From: Rhizophagus clarus
Taxonomy: Eukaryota; Glomeromycota; Glomeromycetes; Glomerales; Glomeraceae
Assembly: GCA_015698045.1 (NCBI GenBank)
Contig: BLAL01000060.1
Span: forward strand, 684,501-748,500
Length of the DNA: 64,000 bases
Direction of reading: 5' to 3'
Below, piece after piece: positions 11,703 to 22,084 of this stretch (the first letter of the stretch is position 1; every line of letters starts with the position of its first letter). A model generated the notes under the pieces. It ran no database searches. It was not told the origin of the DNA and saw only the letters and a list, made by a program, of their open reading frames with translations. The translations under genes and the position numbers were made by a program.

Positions 11703-14700
11703 ACGATCCGTTTAAAATCGGCATGGTTTTACGATCATTTTATAGTAAATTGCGGGGTTAATAACGATAATAAAAAAAAGCCGTTTTTAAATCTGACGTG
11801 CGTAACGGAATTCCACCCCACTACATAATGAAAACACAATACCCAGTAATTATTTCTCTTGTTTCACCAGGGATACTTGTTGAGAGACTTCATTATGGCC
11901 CATATTCACACTATTGGTGGCAACTTTCACCTCTTTTACCTGCTGAATCTAAAAAAGACGAGAAAAATACATATCTTCCCATTCGTGTGAACCAAAAAAC
12001 CAAGGCAACTCTTAACAACCGTGAATTTACTATAACAATAGTTGTTGGCAACAAAGATAACAATAATTTTTTACCAGGTTATGTGTGTCAATGTGAAGCT
12101 ATTGTAGAAATTGCAAATGATCCAACTAACGCTATTTCTGAGGTTTATTCTAAAGTTTTTGCAACAGAAACACGCTATTCTGGTCTATTAATTATGGGAT
12201 GGAACGATGAAAATATAATAAAAGAACTGTGTGATGATGTTTCTTTTATTCCTCAATCATTTTTACTTGACAAAATCAAAATATTTGTATATGGAATGGG
12301 ATATTCATCATGCACAGATTGGTTTCATGCTGGACCAGGATATAAATCTTCTCTTCTTTATAAATTCAATGGGAATAAACAGGCATTATTTGTTTCCAAA
12401 ATTGAAGAAGACTTTTCGTGTATTCTCGAAATTTATCAAGATCAAATACTCAAAAGTACAATTAAAGGCGAAAATCCAATTGATGTATGGAAAACTTCGG
12501 GTTTGATAAAAAAATTCAATGGAAATCAACTTTTTGGCATTGAAAATTATGCAATACAGTCTCTAAATAAAAAGCAAAAAGTGCTAACTTGTTCACCTCA
12601 AGAATGGAAAAATCCCTCTATTATGAAATCACTTTTTGATTTTCACCTAAAACGAAGAACAGTAGTAAATATTGATTGGTATCAATTATTTGTAAAATGG
12701 GACAAACAAGAAAGTTCTCTAATCGAACTACATAATGAATTGCAGAATATGTATACTGAAAATTATAAATTCAATATATGAGAATTGAGAGCATGGAATA
12801 CTTTTCTTCGTGCAGTTGGCGCTCATAATATAACTCCTTGGTCAAATGATGATGAATGTCCGGTAATTTTTTGATATTATTACTAAAAATAATTTACAAT
12901 CAAAACTAATTATAAATTTCATTATTAGTTTCAATTTTGGTCAAAATCCAGCCATCCAGAACAAGATCATGCATCACTTACCCAATTATACAAGATGGGA
13001 TTTCTCGTCAAGGATATTTCAATGCCTCTCAAAAATTCAACTCAAACTTTTTGGCGATGTTTTAATCTTGCATTAGAGAATAATAAAAAAAACTATGATG
13101 GAAAAAGACGAGTATTATCAATTATTGCAGAGGACTTTACCTATGAAGAATTACAAAAAAATTTAGGAGTGAGTATTCAACATAAATTCTAATGTTATAA
13201 GAAATACAAAAAATAAATTCAACAAATTATTTTTAAAAGGTTGGACGACATACCATTTCAGAATCTCGCAAACATACACGAACAAATGGTTATGGTGCAC
13301 CTTCACTGAATAAACCAATTTTCCATCGAACAAAACTCACCACTGAACAATTACAGCAATTTGAATTGTTTTTTTCTACAAAAGAACACGTTAATATGAG
13401 TTCTTATAAAACTGACAATGCAAGTGGATTACCTGTACTTTATTTGCAAGATCACAAACAAGCATTATGGGAGAAATTTCATGAACAATATCCTAATAGA
13501 ATGCATAGAACTACTTTTATGATGCGATTAGATGGTAAACGTTTTGTATATAAAGAAGATTTAGGTGGACTTTGTTCAGAATGCAATGAATGTGGATATC
13601 AAGTATTTGCAAATATTGAAGAACTAATAAACATCAATATTACAGACCTGGTACTTCGGGTAAATTTCATATAATTCAAATAATTGTAGTATTCAACTTA
13701 CAATTTTATTTTTTTTTTTGTAATGTATAGAATGAATTAATTGTTGCGGCTCAAAATTTACGACGTTATCTCAGAAAAGATTATTCAAAACAATTGAATG
13801 TAATGCAAGATGGAATTGCAACACATAATTCTTGTATATCACATTGCCTTCAACATGCTTTTGGTAATTGCCAAGAAACACATTTCAACACCTGCACCAA
13901 TTGTAAAAATCTATTTATTTTTTTCAAAAAATTAAAAGAATATTTGCCATCAAATAAGTATGAAGATCTTGATAAATATCAAAGACAATTGATAGCATTT
14001 ATGTCACATCATGCCCGTAAAACTTACCTAAATGCACAATTGCCTGCCACTCTTGCCCAACTTAATTCTGATGAAGCTTTGATTATTGTAGATTACAAAA
14101 TGCGCATTAACCCAAAAAAAGCAAGGGAAACCAAAGATGAATGGTTTGGTAAACGTGGATGGACTTTACATTCTGTTTTGTTATATACTAAAGATCAAAA
14201 TACCAATAATATCAATGTCAATGCTTTTGATCACTGGAGTGGAGACACCAAGCAAGATGCTTGGTTTACGGCATCTTCATTACATGGGGTAATAGAAACA
14301 CTTGAAAGGAAACCTAGTTATGTAACTATTATATCTGATAATGGTGGACATTATCACAATACAGAGTTAATGATAATATTATCACATTGGAAAGAATGGT
14401 ACAATATTTGCATTAATAAGTGGATTTTTCTAGAAGCTGGCGAGGCCAAAACAGCGATAGACTCTCATCATGCCCAAGTAAATAATTTATTTTACCTTTT
14501 CTATTCATATTATAATTACGAAATTCATTTGTAATCAAGAATTTTATATTGAGATTACACATGCTATCAAGCGATATGTCAAACTTGGTTATGAAATTGC
14601 TTCTGGTGAAGATATAGAAATGGCCATCAAAGATTTATCTGGTACTCATGTAGCAAATCTCCAACCAAATCGAGAGCAAGGTAAATATTCTTTTGTAATA

Positions 14701-16004
14701 ATGCTATAATTTTTGAAAATAATAAATTTTTTTTTTTCAGTTCAAACAGAAAATAATATTAGTAAAAAAGAAAAACAAAAAATAGGAACAATTGCAGGAA
14801 TTCGAAATTGGAATGAATTTACTTGGATTTATGATGGCGAAGAAGCTGGTTATATTTGTGCACGACCTCTACCAAGATTTGGAGAATTGAACAAGTTTTC
14901 TCCCTGTAAAATCCAAAAAATAATTAAAGACCGGATAATTACACAACCCAATCCTATCATTTCAACACATTCAAATCCTCAAAAACAATGGATCATACCA
15001 AGGATTGACCATCAAGGTACTAACTGTATCTTTTACATAAACGTCCAAATAATAAATTTATAATTTATTTTTTGTTTGTTGAAATAGATTCTATTGAAAA
15101 TATAGAGGATCAAATGAATAAATTGGTAGGTTTGGTTATAAAATATAATAATTCTAATCAATAATGATCATAAAAAATAAGTTATATAATAATGCAGGAA
15201 CTTACAGAGAAAGAAGAGGAGGAAGAAGAAGTGGTAGTTGATTTGACAAGTGAGACGGAAGTGGAAGTAGATCTGGAATGCAAAAGGTAAGAAACTGCTG
15301 AATACAATTTTTAGAATAAATTTGTAAACTTACCAGTAATTATTTTTTATTTAGTTTGGAAGTTTTTATTTCTGGCTGGGCGTTGCAACAACATCAAAAA
15401 ACTAAAGAGCTGGTAAAAAGGATTCCTATACATGTCAAGCAACTTCTTGAAACCATGTTTCATGCAGGGACTGCAAATCCAAGGAAGAAAATGACGGCAG
15501 TAGAAATGAAAAGTGAGCTAATGCAGCGAGTGCAGGAAGGAGAAATAGAAGAGGAGGACGTGCCAAAGGAATCTACTATAGCAAACTGGATTAATACCTT
15601 TTCACAGGGTTGGAAACATGCAATGGCACTTCAAGCAATTGAAGCAGCAGAAAGTAATTTAAATGTGTAGGAGAGCCTTTGTAAACAACTTAGAAGGCTA
15701 AAATTTATTTGTTTTTGATATAAATAATATAATAAATACAATAAACTTCGAAATTTAGCTATTTTTGAGGTATAAATCTGACGCGCGTACATACTAAACT
15801 CTTAATTTTACATAAGAACGTATGATTTTTTTTTACAAATTTCATTTTTTCAGGTATTGTTTCACTGTAGTATATGATTTCCATTTAAAGTTATTGTGTA
15901 ATCTATTGAAATTTCTTTTATGGAATGTTTGAATTAATGACGTAACCGTTAAATTTAACCCCGTTTTTGTATATAAAAATCGTGCCGATCTTATTCGGAT
16001 CGTC
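11703..16004. mobile_element. 4.3 kb transposon encoding an FYR/DDE protein, nested in the hAT intron
   Basis: The ends are imperfect inverted repeats: ACGATCCGTTTAAAATCGGC at the left, and ACGATCCGAATAAGATCGGC as the complement of the right end. AATTA flanks both sides, a probable 5 bp duplication (with one extra C at the right border). A 'taaatctgacg(t/c)gcgta' motif recurs in direct orientation near both ends (11788 and 15773). The only gene inside spans most of it. Confidence 0.8.
11828..15670 (+). CDS. Nine-exon FYR-like plus DDE-like transposase candidate, one stop
   Basis: Exons: 11828-12862, 12929-13168, 13240-13659, 13731-14477, 14554-14680, 14741-15016, 15088-15125, 15198-15286 and 15355-15670. 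All introns are GT-AG and the frame is kept for about 1,095 codons. The first 345 codons resemble the F/Y-rich (FYRN/FYRC) family: HYGPYSHYWWQL, NNREFTITIVVGN, FATETRYSG, IMGWNDENI. Exon 4 holds a plausible DDE triad: LIIVDYKMRI, TIISDNGGHYHN and FLEAGEAKTAIDSHHA. The C-terminus has an acidic run and a helical tail. One TGA at 12779-12781 stands where a related local copy (33.8 kb) has Arg. The ATG at 11828 is the only Met near the start. FYR assignment is tentative; the DDE reading is stronger. Confidence 0.72.
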
Positions 16005-17162
16005 AATTAATAAATTTTATCCTAATTTATATAATTATTGTTGTTTAATTACTTAAGGTGAAACTCTTCATATTTGGCATGGGATCGGCTGATTTTTCTT
16101 CAATATGCTGTGCTTTAACTTAGTGTAAACTTGTCTTGTTCTCTTATATCTGAAGAAAAAACTGATGGAATTAGATTAAAAAAAATTATGATAAAAGATA
16201 ATGAATGGGAGTTATTAGATGAATTATGTAACATTTCGGCACCATTTGAGAAAGCTACACAAGATTTTTCTGGAAATACTTATGTTACATTAAGTCAAAT
16301 GTTTCCTATTATTACAGATCTCACAAATTCTTTAAAACCATCTGATAATTCATATGAAGTATTAGAAGATTCTGATGATAATACTATTAATTCTGATATA
16401 GTAGAAGAAGAAAGTTCACAAATTGAAGTAGATTATAGTAATATTTCAGAAGTATTAAAAAATATAAAAAATAAAATTTATTTAGGTTTGAAACATTATT
16501 GGGCAATGCCAGATGAGTTTGGCATTATAGCAATACTTTTGGATCCAAGGTATAAAGATCTTAATTTTATAACTGATGAAGAAACAAAAGTAAAAATTCA
16601 TTCAAGTTTACAAATACAATATGATCAATTAAAGAGAGAAATGCAGCAACAAACTAGTACTCCACCATCACCCACAATTTCAACAATTTCAACTACCTCA
16701 ACAAGTTCAACTCCTAGCATGAGATCTTTACATGAGCATCAAGAAAGACGTCAACAAAAAGTAAAAAAAGTGTTTCAAACAAAAGAAAGTTCTACTTCAT
16801 CATCAGCAATAGCTGATGAAATTACTACTTATTTTCTTTTACCAGTTGCTAGGGAAAATAAAAACCCATTAGATTAGTGGAAATCAAAACAGGAAATTTT
16901 TCCAGTTCTTTCTATTATTGCATGAAAATATTTAGGAATTCCTGCTACTTCTGTAGCTTCTGAACGACTTTTCTCAGATGCAGGAAACCACATTACAGTA
17001 AAAAGAAGCTTATTGGATCCTGCTTTATTAGGTAAAATGGTATTTTTAAAATGTAACATGAAAACTATGGATCATATTAATATATTTCCACCAGATTTGG
17101 ATGTGGAAAATAATGATTATGTGGAAGATAAACACGAATTGGAAGAATTATTAGATGAATGA

Positions 17163-17365
17163 TATTACATTTTTCATTATTTTTTTTATTAAATGTATTG
17201 AATTTTATTTTATTAAATATTTTTTATTAAATGTATTGAATTTTATTTTATTAAATAAAGAATTTTATTATAAGAATATTTACATGTTTTTAATTATTAA
17301 ATTATTCTATCATATACTTTGAAATAAAAATGAAAATTAAAAGAACTATTATTTAAGATATTTAA
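17163..17365. repeat. 3' region of the hAT gene with a 39-40 bp tandem duplication
   Basis: The segment 'ttattaaatgtattgaattt' and its continuation are present twice between about 17190 and 17262. The rest is AT-rich and non-coding. Confidence 0.6.
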
Positions 17366-17991
17366 GGGTAGAGTGTATCTACGCCACAACATATATATGA
17401 TTTTAGACTAAAAAATGTAGATCATCACGTGACCCAAAACGAGCAAAATTTATGATTTCTCGCAAACTACCATATGAATTTTGTAAATACACATTTAAAA
17501 AGAGTATAAACATGCGCTTCATTTATTTATTAAAGTGTTTAACCATTTGCTATTAGTCTTTCTGAATGTATTTAGACTTTTAAAATCAAATATGACTAAT
17601 AATAAAAAAATAAAATGGTATTAATAAAAAATTTTATTTGAATAAGTAAATGCACAATGATTTTTTGACATAAATATTCTTTTTTATTATACTATTAACT
17701 TGTAAGGTTTCATAAGTTTAAAGTTAATTTGAAGATATGTTCTCTAGGTGATTCGCAACTTACCATAGGAGATTCGCAACTTAATGACGACTTCATAGTG
17801 TAATATTTCGTTATAAGCCTTATTTGTATTATACTTTACTAAAGTTTATTTGAAAGACAGAAACTCTAGCTTTCTAAAGAATACTTTTAAACAGTTTTTC
17901 ATAAAATATTGAGTGAGTTTTCCTTGTAGCGAAGTAAAAAAAAATGATTTTTTTTTTAGCCATATGATCAGCCATGTCGATCCCTCTACCC
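17366..17991. mobile_element. 626 bp MITE, TTAA flanked (piggyBac-like)
   Basis: The ends are GGGTAGAGTGTATC and the complement of GATCCCTCTACCC, flanked by TTAA at 17362-17365 and 17992-17995. A 5 bp reading of the duplication (ATATT) is equally compatible. Inside, 'gattcgcaactta' occurs twice near 17750. No coding sequence. Confidence 0.65.
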
Positions 17992-18661
17992 TTAATATTA
18001 AAAAATTTTTTTTTTTATATTTTTTATTCGGATACCAGATCTGACCTGGATATTTTTATCCGGATAATTATCCGGATAAAAACCGCGTTTATCCAGATAT
18101 CCGAAAAAAATAAATTATCCAGGTCCAACCGGTTGGACCCAGTCACGGATCGAAACACTATATGTATGATAAAATTAAATTAAATTTTATGATACCTGAA
18201 CATACAAAGTTTATTTGTGATAGTTGTTTTGGCTTGATTAAAATACTTTATCAGAAAAGTAAAGTAAATACTTTAGATGACATAGCTTCTATTGTTGAGC
18301 GTTCTACTACTGTTCATCTTAATACTTCCCAACGCTATTTAAATTGTGAAGGCTTTCAGTATTATAATTTTAAAGATTACTTTAAAAAGTTTAAAAAATT
18401 ACCTAATATTCAAAAATACCATCACTTTTATTTTACTTCGAAAAATCCCAGAATTGTTTTTTATAAAAATAGAATTAAAGATAATTATAAGGAAATCATA
18501 ATTCGTACTTTTTCTTATGCTACTAATATTTTACCGTCCAAAATTAATGTTAAACCCTTTTCTTGAAAAGACAAGAAGAATTACATAAGGAAATTACGCC
18601 TTACGTTGAGTTACCTTTTTGTGACATTACTTGTCCTAAACCAGGATCAGAAACAAATTGA

Positions 18662-19187
18662 AGTAGAAATGTTATAGTTAAGTTAAAATTTTACGATTTT
18701 ATGAATAAAATAAGTTTTATTTAAACTTTTATTATTATTTTTGTACTCACAAGCGTTAAAATCTTCAAAAATAAAAGTTTCCAGTGCATTTTTTTTGTGA
18801 AATATTATACAAACTTCATTAAGCTTATGTATTATAAAAATGTTATAATTAAATAAAAATAAATATATCAACAGAAAGCTAATGTTCTTAAATAATTACT
18901 TGTAAAATTTTGTCGTGAGTTATAAAGGCCGTTTTTAAAAAATCTCAATTTTTCTGCAATGATCAGCAAAAATAGATTGCGTAATTTAAATTGCGATTTT
19001 CTCAAACTTATGTAATCACCATATTGCCACCTTTTGCTGTGGCAGTCCCCATATATTAAAAATTTGATATAACGATAGTTCCCACCATATATAAGAGTAT
19101 ATAAATATCAGTATAATTTTGATATAACGATATTTTTTCCAAAATTTCATATGAGTTCTGATGTATCATTATATTAGAGTTTGACTG
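18662..19187. other. 3' non-coding part of the CAGT-ended element
   Basis: Between the end of the DUF7869-like frame and the right terminus no gene is seen. From about 19010 the sequence is the subterminal inverted repeat of 7740-7800. An open frame on the minus strand at 18683-18871 shows no recognisable motif and is not supported. Confidence 0.5.
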
Positions 19188-19810
19188 TAAACTTATTTTT
19201 TACAATAATAAATATACAATTTTTTTAGTATATTCTTTTTTCTTAAGTTTTTTGCATATATAAATTAATTTCTATAAATTACAAATAAAATTTTATAATT
19301 CTAGTATTTATTTATTTATATTCAATTGAGTGTAAAACATTTTCCTAAATTTTAATATAATGAGAGTACCAATTTAACTAAAGTTCTGCATGAGCTGGCT
19401 TAAGTCAAGCTACAGTTTAGCTTGGCTTGGCTTGAAAAAACAAATTCTGGCTTGAGCCAAAATGAGTCAAGTCACAAAAAATCTTGGTTCAACTCATTCA
19501 AGCCAAGCTGAGTCATGAAAAATTCTGGCTCAAGTCAAGTTAAGCTTGAGCTGACTCAAACTAGCTCAAGTTTTATTATCAAAAAAAAAAAGTCAAAACT
19601 AGATGTTTTTATATGTAAAATTATAAAAAAAAACACTAGAACTAATAGTTTCAGCATTTTTTTATATATCAAGTTGCCAAAACTTATAATAAATAATAAA
19701 TATTTTGGCATTTTTTATATATAAAATAGCAAAAAAAAAGCTAGAACTATTGATTCCATAATTTTTTATATATAAAATCGCAAAAAAAATGCCAAAAATA
19801 ATGGTCTTAG

Positions 19811-20644
19811 CAGGATCCCAAACAATACTAATATAACTCACAAATGATCTGCATGCGTTTACTATTAACTTTACGCAACTTTTTTTCATAGTAACGCTAC
19901 ATAAACTTACATCTTAGTTAAAAAAAATTTTTTAAATTTATAAAAAATTCATTAACGCTATAACGAATTATTTGGTATAAAAGCAGGGTTATGTGACTTA
20001 CCGATCTAATCAAATAATCTGAATATCTGATCTTTTTTTAATTCAGTTTATTTTTGTAGTATTGCCAGATGAAAAGTATGACCAGACTTTTAGAATTAAG
20101 GTAAGAGAGAGTTGGAAGAGATGTTTCATTGTTTTTTTTAATTAATTAAGTTATTAACTTTTTTTTTATTTTTTTTGTAGTATTACCAAACAAAAAATAT
20201 GACCAGACTTTTGGAATTAAGGTAAGGGAGGGTGGGAAAGTGTTTTTCAGTGTTTTTTTTAACTAATTAATTAATTATTTTTTTTTCTTTTTTGTAGTGT
20301 TGCCAGACAAAAAACATGACTGGACTTTTGGAATTATGATATTAAAAACTGAAAAAGAATAATAAAAATAAATAAATTTGATCTAAAATACTGAAAAAAA
20401 AGTGAAAAAATAAATAAAATAGAATAAATTTTGGTAAATACTAAATAATTTACATTTACTGAAATTAGTATTTTTTAAAAATAAATCCATATATATCTAT
20501 TATAAATTCTACGCAAACATAAAATGTGAGTTACTCCCAAATTGACTGATCTACGCAAACTCAATTTATGGGTTTAAAAAGTAACTTCATATAAATTCTA
20601 CGCAAATCTGTATGTGAGTTATATTAGTATTATTCGGGGTCCTG
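19811..20644. mobile_element. 834 bp nested element, 6 bp duplication TCTTAG
   Basis: Inverted ends CAGGATCCCAAACAATACTA and the complement of the right end, CAGGACCCCGAATAATACTA, are followed by a shared 'atataactcaca'. TCTTAG flanks both borders (19805-19810 and 20645-20650). Taking it out joins two repeat units of the host element in register. Its core holds three tandem exon-like units. Confidence 0.82.
20060..20338 (+). repeat. Three tandem units, each an exon-like 41-mer with splice-like borders
   Basis: At 20060-20100, 20181-20221 and 20298-20338 lies a similar 41-mer starting T(A/G)TT(G/A)CCA. Each is preceded by a long T tract ending in TTTGTAG, the form of a 3' splice site. The first two are followed by GTAAGAGAG or GTAAGGGAG, the form of a 5' splice site; the third lacks it. 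Period is 117-121 bp. The 41-mer is not a multiple of three, so joining copies would shift frame. Whether it is transcribed is unknown. Confidence 0.7.
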
Positions 20645-21664
20645 TCTTAGTATTTTTATTCAAAAAAAAATGTCAAAACAAATGGTTCCAGCATTTTTTA
20701 TATATAAGTTTGCAAAAAAAATGCTAAAATAAATAGTTTCAGCATCGTCAGAACAAATGATTCTAGCATTTTTTTATATATAAGTTTGCAAAAAAAATGA
20801 CAGAACAAATGGCCTCAGTGCTTTTTGTTTATAAAATTGCAAAAAAAATTCCTGAACCATTGGTTCTAGCATTTTTTTATATATAAGTTTGCAAAAAAAA
20901 TACCAAAACTAATGGTTCAGGTGCTTTTTGTTCATAAAAATGTAGAAACGCTAGAACAAATGATTTCAGTGTTTCTTATTATAAAATTACAACAAGATAC
21001 TAGCATTTTTTATTCATAAAATTGCAAAATGAAACATCAGAACAAATGGTTCCAGCATTTTGTATTATAAAATTACAAAAAAAAATGCCAGAACTATTGG
21101 TACTGATGTTTTTTATTCATAAAATTGCAAAAAGTACCAGAACAAATAGTTCCAGTATTTTTTATATATAAATTTGCAAAAAAAACACTAGAACTATCAG
21201 TACTAGCATTTTTTACATATAAATTGTAAAAAATTGCCAAGCTTGATTTGCTCATGAATCAGTTTGAGCTTTTTAAGCCAAGCCCACTATCAGTTTGAAT
21301 TTATTAAATACTTGACTCAAGCTTTTTCAAGTTAGCTTGTGAATTACCAAGCCAATTTAATCATGACTTGGCTTGACTTAGCTTAAAAAGCTTGAGCCAG
21401 CTTGCAAGCTGGCTCAGCTCATGCGGAACTTTAATTTTAACCAGACTGGCAAATAATTATTATAATAAAAATTTAAATTTAATATAATTTATTATTTATA
21501 TATATTAATTATAATTTTAATATATATATTTTTACAAATTTATTTAAAGTATTAAAAATACTTTTAATTATTATTTTGATATATTAAATAATATTTTTAT
21601 ATTTTTTTATTAAATTATATAATATAATTAATAATTCTAATCAAAATTGAATAATTAAGTATAT

Positions 21665-22070
21665 CCAATCTTCATCTAGAAATAAAACTGGAGGAAAGAA
21701 TAAGAAAAGTCAAAAGATGAAAGAGAAGAGTACAGGCACTTCCTCCCAAAAAAACTATCAAAATGATAATTGCATACTGAGATTGTAGAATTAAAGACAG
21801 TTTTGATGGATTTTATTTGAAAGCAGTCTCAGAATTAGTAATAATTAGTAGGATTTTTATTTTATTTCCCTAGATAAGATAGAATTTTTCCTTTTTTGTT
21901 CCCCTTTTCCCTTTACTTTTTTACATGTATTTAGTTATAATTATTCAGGTGAATGATAAGACTAACCCTCAGGTTGGAAATATACTTTCAATATGTTATA
22001 CTGAGTGTGCAGCATCTTGCATTTATTAAATAAAGTTTTGTAGCTTCAACGCCTTTAAATAAAAAAAAAA
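21665..22070 (+). mobile_element. Retroposed insertion (5'-truncated LINE-like) with poly-A and 14 bp duplication
   Basis: The duplication is ATAATTAAGTATAT on the left (21651-21664) and ATAATTAAATATAT on the right (22071-22084). The insert ends in a poly-A run after 'aataaagttttgtagcttca'. Its 5' end is open in one frame for about 40 codons, lysine-rich and ending at a TAG, as expected for the C-terminal end of a retroelement ORF followed by a 3' UTR. Confidence 0.85.
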
Positions 22071-22084
22071 ATAATTAAATATAT

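Larger units (their letters stand above)
10530..17162 (+). pseudogene. hAT transposase with BED zinc finger, intron invaded, four stops
   Basis: Exon 1 (10530-11668) starts at the first ATG; exon 2 is 16058-17162. The N-terminus is acidic with an AT-hook-like KKRGRPAK. Next comes a BED-type finger near residues 90-145 (W, CQFLLDDGEKC, YHLVKH). The RNase H core shows LTTDLWSS (first Asp), ITTDNGANV (second Asp) and CATHTLQL. Exon 2 has LDPRYKDL and the C-terminal dimerisation block [13 protein letters not shown]. The joined frame holds stops at 16059 (TGA directly after the splice, where the family has Trp), 16116, 16875 (TAG in place of Trp) and 16923. There are no frameshifts. The gene is therefore dead but only lightly decayed. 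Its phase-2 intron carries the 4.3 kb FYR/DDE element. Confidence 0.88.
9837..18160. mobile_element. hAT transposon, 8.3 kb with nested inserts
   Basis: An 8 bp duplication TATGTATG lies at 9829-9836 and 18161-18168. The terminal inverted repeats are TAGTATTTCGATC and TAGTGTTTCGATC. Both subterminal regions (9850-9965 and 18020-18115) are packed with copies of 'atccggataaaaa' in both directions, as expected of transposase binding sites. It holds a BED-finger hAT transposase gene (10530-17162), a 4.3 kb element within that gene's intron, and a 626 bp MITE. It landed in the DUF7869-like gene, whose frame is exactly rejoined after removal. Confidence 0.92.
7840..18661 (+). pseudogene. DUF7869-like putative transposase gene, split by two insertions
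   Basis: Coding pieces lie at 7840-8029, 8412-9828 and 18161-18661. Removing the MITE (8033-8408) plus one TAA, and the hAT plus one TATGTATG, rejoins the frame at both places. A Cys cluster (CSCHPNC, near 8660) is followed by a conserved region (MVIKGQLLAF, LPTSFSYSSVYRDYVQ), a CETCEKMK motif, and the DUF7869 signature around 9750: TCDNYVGQNKNN, then IPEHTKFICDSCFGLIK at 18190. Members of this group are thought to be RNase H-like transposases; the Asp in TCDN would be catalytic. Stops are at 8707, 9221, 9503 and 9536, and frameshifts near 8465, 8735 and 18555. The ATG at 7840 is only the first in-frame one. Confidence 0.75.
7731..19187. mobile_element. CAGT-ended TA-flanked element, about 2.7 kb before insertions
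   Basis: The left end reads CAGTCTAACCTTGATATA and the complement of the right end reads CAGTCAAACTCTAATATA. Both are followed by a shared inner block (ACTG.CACA.CAAAAGGTGG, near 7770 and 19040). TA lies at 7729-7730 and 19188-19189. Such ends are usual for pogo/Tigger-type Tc1/mariner elements, but the gene inside is DUF7869-like. The element is stretched to 11.5 kb by a 376 bp MITE and an 8.3 kb hAT. Confidence 0.8.
19610..21235. repeat. Array of 40-60 bp repeats in the core of the element
   Basis: A unit of the form 'gcattttttatatataagt' plus 'ttgcaaaaaaaatgcc' plus 'agaacaaatggttcc' recurs roughly a dozen times (19610-19804 and 20651-21235). Within a unit, 'gcatttttt' and 'aaaaaaaatgc' are complementary, so each could fold into a hairpin. 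Confidence 0.75.
19380..21432. mobile_element. Non-autonomous element with GAGC/GGCTT-rich ends, hAT-like flanks
   Basis: The ends are AAAGTTCTGCATGAGCTGGC and the complement of GCTCAGCTCATGCGGAACTTT. They lead into about 200 bp on each side packed with 'aagcc/gcttgagc' motifs in both orientations. Imperfect 8-9 bp flanks (AATTTAAC and AATTTTAAC) fit a hAT-type duplication. The core is made of short repeats and another inserted element; no transposase is seen. Confidence 0.65.

Noticed and set aside
12231..12506. 91-codon frame on the plus strand
   Set aside because: It lies entirely within exon 1 of the FYR/DDE gene in another phase.
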